Below, one piece after another: positions 45,777-57,317 of a stretch of 64,000 nucleotides of DNA. The notes beneath the pieces are model-generated. The model ran no database searches. It had not been told where the DNA came from and saw only the letters and a list, made by a program, of their open reading frames with translations. The stretch's first letter is position 1, and each line of letters opens with the position of its first letter. The stretch comes from Siphonodentalium dalli (taxonomy: Eukaryota; Mollusca; Scaphopoda; Gadilida; Siphonodentaliidae): contig CP136068.1 in NCBI GenBank assembly GCA_032622095.1, positions 59,108,025 to 59,172,024 on the forward strand. The letters are read 5' to 3'. The position numbers and the translations under genes are program-made.

Positions 45777-46346
45777 CCTTGATACAGAGCGGGACAAGCG
45801 TTACAGAAGCTGACAAAATATGTTTTTATTTCTCATCGTTATCTGCGTCCCAGTAGTAACCCTTGATACAGAGCGATACAAGCGTTACAGCAGTTAACAA
45901 ATCGTTTTTATTTCTCGTCGTTATCTGCGTCCCAGTAGTAACCCTTGATACAGAGCGATACAAGCGTTACAGCAGTTAAAAAATCGTTTTTATTTCTAGT
46001 GATTATCTGCGTCCCAGTAGTAACCCTTGATACAGAGCGATACAAGCGTTACAACAGTTAAAAAAATCGTTTTTATTTCTCGTCGTTATCTGCGTCCCAG
46101 TAGTAACCCTTGATACAGAGCGATACAAGCGTTACAGCAGTTAAAAAATCGTTTTTATTTCTCGTCGTTATCTGCGTCCCAGTAGTAACCCTTGATACAG
46201 AGCGATACAAGCGTTACAGCAGTTAAAAAATCGTTTTTATTTCTAGTGATTATCTGCGTCCCAGTAGTAACCCTTGACACAGAGCGATACAAGCGTTACA
46301 ACAGTTAAAAAATCGTTTTTATTTCTCGTCGTTATCTGCGTCCCAG
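45777..46346 (+). repeat. 82-bp tandem repeat, about seven units
   Basis: CCTTGATACAGAGCG starts at 45777, 45861, 45943, 46025, 46108, 46190 and (variant) 46272, giving spacings of 82-84 bp. Units are over 90% alike by eye, apart from the first. The last unit abuts the right TIR. No spacers: this is a simple head-to-tail array. Confidence 0.92.
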
Positions 46347-46372
46347 GATTGTGACCCTAATAACCCTCCATA

Positions 46373-47244
46373 GATCTCAAGCTTCAAATGTCTACGGCGT
46401 TACCGAAAAGATGAACATGAGAGTGATGACAGTAAATTGCAGAAGTGTAGTAAGTAACAAAGCCGAATTTGCCGCCGCCATAGAATACACTAAGCCGGAT
46501 ATCATCTTGGGACAGAAATCGTGGCTGAGGGGAGTACAACCAGGAAAGCCAGATACAGGAGACATCATTAAAACATCTGAGGTTTTTCCATCAAACTTCA
46601 ATGTCTTCAGAAATGATAGGAGCTCGATAGGCGGTGGAGTGTTTGTGGCTGTACACCAGGACATCACAGCTATAGAACAACCTCAACTGGTGACAGGCTG
46701 CGAACTAGAATGGGTGAAGATTGAAACATCGGACAAAAAACCATTATATCTCGCATCATTCTACATGCCCGAAAGATCTCTAAATGACATCAAAGAGCTT
46801 AAGAAGTCACTCAAATTACTAGAAGCGAAACGAAACAACAACTCGTTCATTGGAGGGGACTTCAACTGTCCAGACATAAACTGGGAGAGAAATACCATCA
46901 ATATAGGGGCAAATGACAGGGAAGTTCAAGAAGCTTTGGTAGAACTCTGTGGAGAATTTGGCCTGTCACAACTACAAACCAAACCCACAAGAGGAAATAA
47001 CATCCTAGACCTGATCCTCACAAACAACACATCACTCGTCAAAGCGACTGCAAATGCACCCGGCATCTCTGACCACGATATCCTGATCACTGACTGCACA
47101 ACCAAACCTTATAGACAAACTTCCACTCCGAAGAAAACATATGCATTCCATCGCTGTCGTAAATGGGATAAGATCGCCAATGATATTGAGACAATAAGTA
47201 ACACCATACAAAACTCGGCAGGCAGAAGAAATACCAGTAAATAA
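46373..47244 (+). pseudogene. LINE ORF, part 2: AP-type endonuclease
   Basis: The frame runs in phase with part 1 once the TIR insert is removed. Motifs in order: TVNCRSVVSNK (metal-site Asn), DIILGQKSWL, SSIGGGVFVAV, FIGGDFNCPDINW (catalytic Asp/Asn), NILDLILTNN and GISDHDIL (catalytic Asp-His). At 46516-46518 the codon is AAA (Lys) where AP-type endonucleases have the metal-binding Glu (usually ExW). The frame stops at 47244 in a lysine/asparagine-rich linker. Confidence 0.8.
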
Positions 47245-47245
47245 A

Positions 47246-49281
47246 ATGTGGGAAGATCTGAAAAATGGTATAAAAGATAGTATTGATCGTCACGTCCCAA
47301 CAGTACCCAGGAGGAAACAAAATCAGGCTCCATGGATGAATAAGAACATCAAAAAACTGCTACGGAAGAGGCTGAAATACTTCAGGAGAGCAAAAACATC
47401 GGGAAGTATAGAAGACTGGGACAAATACAAAAAACACCAGAAATTATGTAAGAAAGTGATCAAGAAAGCAGAGTGGGACCACCTTGGCAAGATAATGATT
47501 GACGGCATGACTAAAAAGAGCACCAAACCCTTCTGGGCCTATATGAAGAGGAAAAAACAATCAAGCTCTGGGATACCTCCGCTGAAGAAAAATGGGAAAC
47601 TATTTAACGACAGTGCAGACAAGGCTCGCATCCTAAACGATCAGTTCAGATCCGTATTCACGAAGGATGAAAACACCAATACAAATCTCCCTCTGAGAAC
47701 ACCACCAGACGACATTGAAGAACTGAACATAAATGTAGATGGCGTAACGAAACTACTGAAGGACGTCAAGACTAACAAGGCGCCAGGACCTGATGGGATC
47801 CCAAATATCGTACTAAAGACCTGTGCGCATGCCATCTCCCCAGGACTGACTCACATCTACCAACGCTCTGTAAAAACAGGAGAGGCTGCCATCAGACTGG
47901 TTAAATGCAAATGTCGCGCCTGTCTATAAGAAGGGAGATATACACCTCGCCGAAAATTATCGACCCGTATCCCTGACATCCGTCTCCTGTAAGATCTTGG
48001 AGCACATCATTTGTCGACACCTACTAGACCACCTGGAGAAATATGAGATCCTTACAGAACTAAATCATGGATTCCTGCGTAACTCAACTACTTACTACAA
48101 CACACGACCTCTATAAATCTTTTGATGCCAAAATACAAACGGACTTAGTAATACTTGATTTCTCCAAAGCTTTTGATACTGTTCCACACAAAAAACTACT
48201 CTCCAAACTCACAAGCTATGGCATCACTGGCAGTATCCACACGTGGCTCACCAGCTTTCTCACACATCGCCAGATGAAAGTAGTAGTTGAGGGATCCTCA
48301 TCAGAAGACGTTTCAGTAGACTCAGGCGTCCCACAAGGACAAGTACTTGGACCGCTTCTTTTTCTCTGCCATATCAACGACCTGCCCAACAGTGTCACCT
48401 CGCAAGTTCGTCTCTTCGCTGATGACTGCCTTCTCTACCGACCGATAAAATCATTTGCCGACCATATCACCCTACAATCTGACCTAAAAACCCTGGAGAA
48501 ATGGGCAACGACCTGGGGTATGCGATTCAACACAAAGAAGTGCTACGCCATGCAAATTAAATCAAAAAGCAGCTACATCTATACACTTGACGACCAGATC
48601 CTTAAATCAGTTACAGAAAACCCCTACCTCGGTATCACAATCTCAAACGACCTGAAATGGACATCACACATAACAAGCATGGTCAAGAAAGCGAACAGTA
48701 CACTGGGCTTCCTACGGCGATCCCTCAAAAGAGCACCGCAGAAAAGCAAGAAGATAGCATACGAGGCAATGGTGCGATCCAAACTGGATTATGCAGCCGT
48801 CGTCTGGGACCCTTATGAAGAAAAAGACATCACCAAGATCGAGAAAGTACAACGACGAGCTGCAAGATTCATATCCGGCGACTATAGATCAAGAGAGATC
48901 GGCACAGTCACCAACATGTTAATAGACCTCGGCATGCAGCAGATGCAAGAAAGACGAAAGGACCAGCGGTTATACCAATTCCGTAAGATTGTTGAGGGGT
49001 CGGTCCCGGCTATGAAAACTCATGATTTCATAACACCAAAGAAAAAAATGGGTCGAAAAATAAAAGCACGGAAATTCGAGGGCTATTCTTCACAAAACAT
49101 AGTCTCTCAGAGAGAGTGTAACAACTCAAATCCGTTTGAACTGTTCGACCTCGGTTATCCGGAATACAACAACTCATTCTTTCCGAGGACCGTCCGGGAG
49201 TGGAATGTGCTCGACCAGGACGACATCACAGCGCTGGACTCAACATCATCAGTCCTGCAGGCTCCAACACCTACAGCCTAA
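47246..49281 (+). pseudogene. LINE ORF, part 3: reverse transcriptase, frameshifted
   Basis: Three frames in succession carry the enzyme. 47246-about 47900 has the linker and NKAPGPDGIPNIVLK. About 47904-48080 has APVYKKGD and ENYRPVSLTSVSCKILEHII. 48067-49281 has VILDFSKAFDTVPHKKLL, DSGVPQGQVLGPLLF, LFADDCLLYR, NPYLGITISNDLKW and KVQRRAARFISGDY. The catalytic FADD is intact. At least three shifts (near 47240, 47900 and 48080) disable the copy. Confidence 0.88.
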
Positions 49282-49401
49282 CCTCCTCTACCCGGCACTT
49301 ATACGTCTGAAAGGATACTGTGCCGTACAAGATTCAGATTCAGATTCAGATTCAGTTTCGAAATATAATTCTTCCGTTTTAGTGGGACTTTTCAAACTTA
49401 A

Positions 49402-49981
49402 AGGGGTACTGTACGCCATTTTCATAAAATTTCCGGTGACAACAACGATCTAATATCGATAATATATAGAAACATAAGTAATTTGAGTCGAAGATGTATT
49501 CTGTAAACGCTCAGGTTAATAGGCTATCTTAAAATTTAATAATTTAAAAGTTAATAATTTGATATAAATTGAATTTATGAGTGGAGCCATAAAATGGCGT
49601 CAATTAAATTACGAATTACCGTAATCAAAAATAGTAATTGAGGGATACTGGATTTTTAAACCGATCGCACACACGATTGCTTAAAATATTATGATACGGG
49701 GAGAACACTCAAGCCACTCACTGACTAGCGACGATACAATAACTTAAATGATTATATGGGACTAGTATGCATATAATATAACTTTTATTTGATTCATTTG
49801 GTTGAAAACTTTACAAAAATTACTCGACAACCACAATTTGTATTTTTGCATTCCGGTAAATTTGTCATCCGTAACATGACTTCGTACTCAACAGACTTTC
49901 AAATAATGGAAAAATTGTTACCTTATTCTCCGACTCGGAGACTATAGAAACCAACAACAACATGTGGCGTACAGTACCCCT
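49402..49981. mobile_element. 580-bp TTAA-flanked MITE
   Basis: Perfect 17-bp inverted termini AGGGGTACTGTACGCCA / TGGCGTACAGTACCCCT lie between TTAA at 49398-49401 and 49982-49985. The interior is AT-rich with no coding frame. TTAA duplication suggests piggyBac- or Kolobok-type mobilisation. A diverged relative is at 14430-14985. It lies about 50 bp after the LINE tail. Confidence 0.88.
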
Positions 49982-49985
49982 TTAA

Positions 49986-50600
49986 GGTTAAAAATTGATA
50001 CAAATTTTGTATGATTTTTTGTGTGCTTAACAAGAGCAGTTTATTGCTCTGTTCGCTTAGTATATATCTTAATTTCGCTGAAGTCCACCAAATGTGGGAA
50101 ATGTAGCACCATATTATTTATTCTAATGGTCGTTGTGTTTACACTGTTTTAAACTTTGAAAGGGTTGTAATTCCCCGTAATTTATTTAATGTATTACATT
50201 TATATCTTCAATGTTTAATTAATCTATTTATTATTTATTTATTGACACACATAATTACGATTACAATGGAGAATTCATCGTTATTTGCGTTGTCAGTCGA
50301 AAATCTACGGAATATTTTCAACGGAAAATGCCGAACACAGTTCGCGAGGTCAACTGAGTTCGCATACTTTTAAAAATTTGTAAACATTGCGGTAAATGTC
50401 TCTTTTCGCATTAAATTACCGCTTTCAATTCACAACTGATGTGGGTTTCAGATCAAATAGCATGTCTTCTGCGGAAAATATCCGTTTATTGTCGCAATTG
50501 TGATATTTTATTTCATATAATTGTGGTTTTATTTGAGCGGGTCACTAACGCTTAAGTCGTGTCATAAGAATGCATGGGCCTGGAACTCGGACTAAAGACC
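49986..50600. other. No recognised feature
   Basis: AT-rich DNA with no homology that I recognise. Confidence 0.5.
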
Positions 50601-51724
50601 GACACCTCCATCCCAATCTCTTAGCCGGTTTTAGTACGAGAAGACTTGGACTAGCCCCATCGTGTAGAATAGACCTGAATGTACCAAAGTTTCAACCCCA
50701 AGTCGATAGCTCGATCGGACACGACATTGCCAAGGGAGCCTGTATTTGGTCCTGGTGCTACCAAGCATAATCCTAATTCACTTAGGTCCCTATCAAATTG
50801 GTTACCTGGGCTTTTACTCAAAAATGTTTGACTAGATATTGAGGAAAAAAGGGCTACTTTTGGCATTGCCAAGGGAGCCTACGGTGTCTGATGCCCTGTT
50901 ATGTAGGAGATTGATTTATGCATGGAGTTTGCCAAATGCTAAGTAACTATTCGAACAACCTCCCCTTAATTAATTCGGCATTTTCCAACCGGTACCTTAA
51001 ATCCACTTGTCGGTTTGCGCTCCAAAATACACCTAATAATATTCTCTTGTGGATTTTTCCCCGTATCGAAATAGGTCGATAAATAAATGTCACAGAAAGA
51101 TGCATTGAAGTCATAACAAATACAAGATTACTGTTAACCCCTAACTGGCGGCCGGTTCCGTCCGTTACGTAAAATCCAAAAAGGCAACGACCGCACCTTC
51201 CCTGGCTGCCTGACCACGGAAATGGATAACATATCATGCAGCAAAAACCGCTATGCATCCATGGGCGATCGGGCAAGTCGCTGGCTGCAACGGAAGTGAA
51301 TAAATTAACCCATATGCTGCTGCCGAATTCGCTATGAATGTACGCAAAAACGCCGAAAATAGCACCCGCCGACCGCACCGCCACCCGGGAACCAACCGAG
51401 ATGGGGTATGCCCTTTCGTGCATAATAGACTTGTATGTATCAAATTTTCAACCCCCAAGTCGATAGCTCGAGCGGACATGGTACTGTTAACCCCTAACTG
51501 GCGGCCGGTTCCGTCAGTTACGCAAAATCCAAAAAAGGCACCGACCGCACCTCCCCTGGCTGCCCGAACACGGAAATGGACATCATACCATGCAGCGAAA
51601 ACCACTATGCATCCATGGACGATCGGACAAGTCGCTAGCTGCAGCGGAAGTGAATAAATTTACCTATACGCTGCTGCCGAATTCTATATGAATGTACGCA
51701 AAAACGCCGAAGATAACACCCGCC
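50601..51724 (+). repeat. Direct repeats, GC-rich unit, 353-bp spacing
   Basis: CTGTTAACCCCTAACTGGCG starts at 51131 and 51484, and about 240 bp after each copy align with scattered differences. A shorter shared block (TTTCAACCCC, AAGTCGATAGCTCGA) precedes at about 50690 and 51450. Open frames on both strands come from the GC-rich repeat. Confidence 0.75.
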
Positions 51725-51868
51725 AAACTCATCTTATCCAAGAAAAACTCTGGTTACATAAAAAATTTGTGTATACGGTGTACGCGCATTTGTTGCGTTA
51801 AAAACCAAAGGTCCCAAGTCAAGGTCCAAATCCCCAACACACTGATGTGAGGTTTAACTCCATCTACA

Positions 51869-52339
51869 TACAGTAATGTCCAAAGTAATTCATCACTTAA
51901 CCACAGCAAAATTGTGTGTATTTTTTCATGATTCTAAATCCTGAAAAATTACCCATAATTATGCTGTGGTTAACGGGTCAATTACTTTGGGCATTACTGT
52001 AACCAATATAAGGATTTGAGGTTTAATGATAACTCAATCATCATACAGTAATGTTCAAAGCAATTGACCACTTAACCACAGCAGAATAATGGGTAATTTG
52101 AGGATTGTAAATGCTGAAAAAATACATAATTCTGCTGTGGTTAAGTGGTCAATTACTTTGGGCATTACTGTAACCAATATAAGGATTTGAGGTTTAATGA
52201 TAACTCAATCCTCATACAGTAATGTCCAAAGTAATTGACCACAGCAAAATTATTGGTAAATTTTCAGGATTTCAAATCCTGAAAAATTACCAATAATTCT
52301 GATGTGGTTAAGTGGTCAATTACTTTGGGTATTACTGTA
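51869..52339. mobile_element. Three tandem TA-flanked palindromic MITEs
   Basis: Palindromes at 51869-52001, 52044-52172 and 52215-52339 each run from TACAGTAATG(T)CCAAAG to CTTTGGGCATTACTGTA and fold on AATCCTGAAAAATTACC. They are spaced 175 and 171 bp with the shared spacer CCAATATAAGGAT. The array arose by tandem duplication of a unit including its spacer. Confidence 0.85.
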
Positions 52340-52431
52340 ACCAATACAAGGATGTGAGGTTTAATGAGAACTCCATCCATATAACTAATAATTATGTGTG
52401 AAAATCAAAACAAAATAAATTCCATGATGGC

Positions 52432-52575
52432 GTCCAATATGGACTGCCTAATTCTGCTCCAAAACATGTATATTCAATATATGGATGTCTATTGGGGGAA
52501 ACCGATTATTTCAATGATATTTACATTAAATGGGATCCAAAACCCGACTTACGGGAGCGTGCGACTGTATCTTAA
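52432..52575 (+). pseudogene. Decayed coding-like stretch, family unknown
   Basis: One frame in copy A reads VQYGLPNSAPKHVYSIYGCL, then GETDYFNDIYIKWDPKPDLR. In copy B the same frame is preserved at both ends, where 7 of 10 codon differences are synonymous, but its middle has a stop and two single-base insertions. This suggests that a real protein frame was once present and is now dead. I do not recognise the protein. Confidence 0.35.
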
Positions 52576-53321
52576 GCATATGTGCCTATTTAATGAGCCA
52601 ACAATTGGAATCCCAACAGAGAAGATTGGCGTGGGTCCCTTGCGCGATCTGTCCATCGAAAACTATTTAGACATCTCAAGACACGTAAGACCCAATAAGT
52701 TAATATACAGAATAGATACATCTATTGCCTGAGTGACTAATATTTATATTTGTTACAATGAGGTCAAATAGTTGCGAAGCCAGCACCACAATTCTTTCCC
52801 TCCATAGTAAATCTTAAAACAACTTCTAAAGAATTAATAATTCACCTTATATTTGGTATGAAGCGTCCTTGGTTAACTGGAGTTCAGATTTGTTAACATC
52901 ACGTCACCAAGGTAATTACTTGCGAAGCCACAGCCACAACTATTTCCCTCCATAGTAATTATCAAAACAACTTCTTAAGAACAATTGACCAGGTCAGTCG
53001 CGCAATTATTGGAAGACCCACGGTCAATCATTTAAAAAAAAAACAAATGTTACATTTAAATTATTGCTTTATTTAACCAAAACAAAAATTTTATCTTTTA
53101 ATTATTTCATTTAAATTTTAGTATTTACAGTATACTATGTCCAAGTCTTTATAATCTGTTGAGTGACCCCACAGTCGTTTACTTTGTTAGTAATAATTTG
53201 AAGGATTACTTGTTTAAACGCAATTGTTATCAAAATATTTTATGTATTTTTTTTAATTTCTATTTATATGTAATACCATAATCTTGGTGGCGTTACCATT
53301 TCTGACTATGGTTTTCTTGTT

Positions 53322-53640
53322 AGAGTATAGAGGTTAGTTACCCACCCACCACCCCATCCCGCCAATCATAGTATCTTATGCGCCGCAGGCGCCCCTATAT
53401 AGAGGCTACTGCCCACATAAATAATAGGTATAAGTATCTTATGCGCCGCAGGCGCCCCTCGATCATTAGAGTATAGAGGTTAGTTACCCACCCACCACCC
53501 CATCCCGCCACACATAGTATATATCTTATGCGCCGCAGGCGCCCCTATGATAGAGGCTACTGCCCACACAAATAATAGGTACAAGTAACGTATGCGCCAC
53601 AGGCGCCCCTCGATCATTAGAGTATACAGAGTCGTAATTT
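53322..53640 (+). repeat. ~148-bp tandem repeat with GCGCCGCAGGCGC hairpins
   Basis: TAGAGTATAGAGG starts at 53321 and 53467, with a further TAGAGTATA at 53618. Each unit holds CACCCACCACCCCATCCCGC and two copies of TATGCGCC(G/A)CAGGCGCCCCT. The latter can form a GC-rich hairpin in otherwise AT-rich DNA. Confidence 0.85.
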
Positions 53641-54869
53641 CGCTAAAATCCGGATTGAGAATCCGAAGCCGATTACGGGGGCGGGGCTAATTCCCGATTC
53701 TAGGTCAGATTTTGAAATCCACGTGGTCTCCGAAACTATGTTCAATGTTCTCCCAGCGTCAAACATGGCTCATGTATTTGACACAAGTATCATTTGTATC
53801 TTATATTTATAAAGTTCATGTTTGTTGTGAAAGTCATGCTTTTCTTCTATCATTCTATGTGTATATACACGACACATAATTTGCTGCCAATCCGACTTAA
53901 TCGTATCTTCTTCTTTTTTCGAGTTAAAGTGTGTTTATTACGCCACCACTGTGGTGTTTCTAGTGTGGCTGTTTTTCATATTCAGTGGTAGTCTCCAATT
54001 CTGTGGTCGAGTGGACGAAGATTTTTTTTTTTGTACCTTACTCAAATCGTACCGATAGAATCACATAGATGCTGAAATGCTAAAGTTAACGCCACCGGTG
54101 TATAATATGTTTTTGAAAATATGACTCAATCGTATCGATAGTCAGGACAGGCTGAAATTGTAATCTTAAAGTCACCGGTGTAATAATATGTTGTTGAAAA
54201 TATAAATAATCTGATAGCCTGAAAATAATATATAACCCATTGGGAGCCTCCTGGTATAGTGAGGTGAATTATGGGTAAGCCCCCTGGTGTAGTGAGGTGA
54301 ATTATGGGTAATATTATGCCTGTTCTATTGTGATAACCGCCATCTTTTTTCTTCTGGAATTATCGGCGTGTTTTATGAAAATGTCACCAAGATTTCTACA
54401 CTCGATTCTTTTAAAATGCACCCTGATCGGTCAAATTCTTTTGATAATTCTATCTAAATACATCTTAGCTACTATTCGGATCTGCTTTCCCGGTCGAAAA
54501 AGGTTTAGTTTCACCAAAACGGCTTTTGACAAAAGTTTGTTTATAAAATAGCGTACTCGATAAACCCGTAGTACGGCCGTACGTATGCTGTAAATTTTAT
54601 CATCGAAAAAAATTCATTTCTTTCACCTAAAACATAATTATGTGCTGTATCCTATCATTTTAGGAATATATACGTATCCCACTCAGACACACCAAGTCTG
54701 AGCTTAAAATTTTGAAAAATAAGAGATTTATCAACATAAATCGATTTGTATGGCAGATCCCATGTTAAATAAATTTTAGGGCCCTTCAAATGTTTTCTGA
54801 GATGTTCCATATTGGCACCAGAGTCCATATTTGACTGGTTCTACATGATAATTGTGCAACAGTACAGTC
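53641..54869. other. Dispersed repeat fragment and a short tandem repeat
   Basis: About 53930-54190 is related to 41270-41450 (TTTATTACGCCACCACTGTG, CACCGGTGTAAT). Two units of CTGGT(A/G)TAGTGAGGTGAATT occur at about 54250-54310. No gene recognised. Confidence 0.5.
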
Positions 54870-55720
54870 GCGTTACTTTATACGTCAACATTGGTCATTA
54901 TCACTTGACAAATTTATTTCGGTCTATCGTATCAACCCCTATTTCCCCCGCGTAGCCTGACTAAGTGTCAACATTGGTCTTTATCGCTCCACTAATTTGT
55001 ATCATTTCATCGGTATGAATTCCATATCCAATTATCCACATATAACCAACCCAATCTCTAATCCCAGTCCAATTTATTTATTTTTTTCATCGCTATTGTC
55101 ACGTTACGAAATATTTTATTGCGTGATACTTGTACTTATATGTCTATGGTATTACTATAGTATACCGTATACGTATATCAATTGCTATTCCTTTCTATAT
55201 AATTCTGGTGCCATCTATAGAGATAGAGATAATTTCCGACACCCCCCCCCCTAATTTTATATCATTGCTGCTTTAGTACATTCGCGATGCATTACATGGC
55301 AACATCATTCCACTAATTTATGTCAGTTCATCGGTACGAACCCCTTTTTCTCCGAGTCCATATAACCAACCCAACATCTTATCCCGGCTTAAATTATTAT
55401 TTTTATTTTCATTGGTATAGTTGTGTTACATACATATTTTTATCATTTGATTCTAATTTGTATTGTACCACTATAGAAGTCCATAAATGACTATTCTGGC
55501 ACTATATAGAGATGACTAACATTCTGACAACCCCCCCCCCTATTTTATAACCTTGTTGCAACAGTAGAGTTGAGATGCATAATATGTCAACATTGGTCGT
55601 TATCACTCTACATATGTATATCGGTTCAACCCTTAGTTCCCTGTAATGCCCACCCCCCTGCCCCTCAATTTATTTTTTCATTTGTATTATAGTCTCGTTA
55701 CGTACACATTTTTCTTTTAT
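54870..55720 (+). repeat. Degenerate ~290-bp tandem repeat
   Basis: Three diverged units are recognisable from GTCAACATTGGTC(A/T/G)TTATC, ATAACCAACCCAA, a C-run after CGACA or TGACAA (about 55240 and 55530) and a TTTTATA(T/A)C(A/C)TTG boundary. Confidence 0.6.
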
Positions 55721-55806
55721 AACTTTTGCTTCAACGCGCCGAGTTCTAGCTGCTGCAGACAATACAAAACTGAAAACATATTGAAATGTAAGCAGGCTTC
55801 AAACTC

Positions 55807-57317
55807 ATATTATCCAATAAAAACTCTGGCTACATCAGAAATTTGTGTATAAGGTGTACTCGCATTTGTTGCGTTAAAAACCAAAGGTCCCAAGTCAAGG
55901 TCCAAATCCCCAACAAACTGATGTGAGGCTTAACTCCATCTACATACAGTAATGTCCAAAGTAATTGATCACTTAACCACAGCAGAATTATGGGTAATTT
56001 TTCAAGATTTTAAATCCTGAAAAATTACCCATAATTCTGCTGTGGTTAATTTGTCAATTACTTTAGGCATTACTGTAGCCCATATAAGGATGTGAGGTCT
56101 AATGATAACTCCACCCACATACAGTAATGTCCAAAGTAATTGACCATTTAACCACAGCAGAATTGTGGGTAATTTTTCCGGATTTTAAATCCTGAAAAAT
56201 TACCCATAATTCTGCTGTGGTTAAGTGGTCAATTACTTTGGGCATTACTGTATCCCATATAAGGATGTGAGGTCTAATGATAACTCCATCTACATACAGT
56301 AATGTCCAAAGTAATTGACCACTTAACCACAGCAGAATTATGGCGTTCAATATGGTCTACCTAATTCTGCTCCAAAAACATGTATATTGAATATATGGAT
56401 GTTTATTGGGGGGAAACCGATTATTTCAATGATATATTCATTAAATGGGATCCAAACACCGACCTACGGGAGCGCGCTTCGCGCGCGACTGTTTCTTAAG
56501 TATATGTGCATATTTAATAAGTCAACAATTGGAATCACAACAGATAAGATTGGCGGGGGTCCCTTGCGCTTGCGCGATCTGTCCATCAAAACATATTTAG
56601 ACATCTCAAGACACGTAAGACCCAATAACTTAATATACAGAATAGATACATCTATTGCCTGAGTGACTAATATTTATATTTGTTACAATGGGGTCAAATA
56701 GTTGCGAAGCCAGCACCACAATTCTTTCCCTCCATAGTAAATATTAAAACAACTTCTAAAGAATTATTTATTTACCTTATATTTGGTATGGAGCGTCCTT
56801 GGTTTACTGGAGTTCAGATTTGTTAACATCACGTCACCAAGTCAATTACTTGCGAAGCCACAGCCATAACTATTTCCCTCCATAGTAATTCTCAAAATAA
56901 CTTCTTAAGAACAATTGACCAGGTCAGTCGCGCAATTATTGGAAGAGCCACGGTCAATCATTTTTTTAAACCAAATTTTACATTTAAATTATTCCTTTAT
57001 TTAACCAAAAAAAATAATTAAATGAGAAAATTAACTTTTACTTCTTGCTAAATTTTATCTTTTAATTATTTCATTTAAATTTTAGACTAAAATTTAAAAA
57101 TATACATTCCCAGTATCTACAGTATACTAAGTCCAAGTCTTTATAATCTGTTGAGTGACCCCACAGTCATTTACTTGCTTTGTTAGTAATAATTTGAAGG
57201 ATTACTTGTTTAAACGCAATTGTTATCAAAATATTTTATGTATTTTTTATAATTTCTATTTATATGTAATACTATAATCTTGGTGGCGTTACCATTTCTG
57301 ACTATGGTTTTCTTGTT
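55807..57317 (+). repeat. Duplicated 1.5-kb segment, copy B
   Basis: Partner of 51738-53321. It has two complete palindromic MITEs (55945-56077, 56120-56252) and a third cut off at about 56343 (175-bp spacing). Relative to copy A it gains a GCGCGCTTCGCGCGC hairpin near 56474. It also has diverged family I units (about 56695-56920) and the 3' end GAGTGACCCCACAGTCATTT (about 57153). Confidence 0.85.

Larger units (their letters stand above)
44424..46372. mobile_element. 1,949-bp TIR element inserted in the LINE frame
   Basis: The perfect 26-bp inverted termini begin TATGGAGGGTTATTAGGG (44424-44449 and 46347-46372). The direct repeat GATCTC flanks it (44418-44423, 46373-46378); a 4-bp ATCT with a one-base longer TIR is equally possible. 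Contents are a nested inverted-repeat segment (44432-45085), a non-coding middle and an 82-bp tandem array (45777-46346). No transposase frame is recognised, so it is non-autonomous. Superfamily not assigned. Confidence 0.85.
43390..49357 (+). mobile_element. CR1/Jockey-like LINE with 2A-like motif and PHD finger
   Basis: Order of parts: a possible start MANNTILVALPFLTMVFL (43392), three ~65-bp repeats with AGAAGGAGTGGGCTCATCCA (about 43557, 43624, 43687), a 2A-like motif, a PHD-type zinc finger, an AP-type endonuclease, a reverse transcriptase and a (GATTCA)n tail (about 49330-49352). The short tandem tail is typical of CR1-group and related LINEs. The coding region is split by a TIR element (44424-46372) and later shifts frame at least three times, so this copy is inactive. 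The 5' boundary is uncertain. Confidence 0.85.
51738..53321 (+). repeat. Duplicated 1.5-kb segment, copy A
   Basis: It pairs with 55807-57317 from TTGTTGCGTTAAAAACCAAA to CTGACTATGGTTTTCTTGTT. It contains three tandem palindromic MITEs, a decayed coding-like stretch (52432-52575), diverged family I units (about 52755-53020) and a family I-like 3' end (GAGTGACCCCACAGTCGTTT at 53161). The two copies differ by many substitutions and small indels. Confidence 0.85.

Noticed and set aside
45777-46346. Regular 82-bp array considered as a CRISPR
   Set aside because: The units are contiguous with no unique spacers, and it sits inside a TIR element in an animal genome.
51131-51724. 353-bp spacing identical to the satellite monomer length
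   Set aside because: The two sequences share no recognisable words, so the equal length looks coincidental.
52394-52732. Frame ending NKLIYRIDTSIA, open in both copies of the duplicated segment, with indels of 9 and 6 bp
   Set aside because: In the part I aligned, about 12 of 13 codon differences between copies change the amino acid, so the frame shows no constraint. Another frame of the upstream part fits coding decay better.
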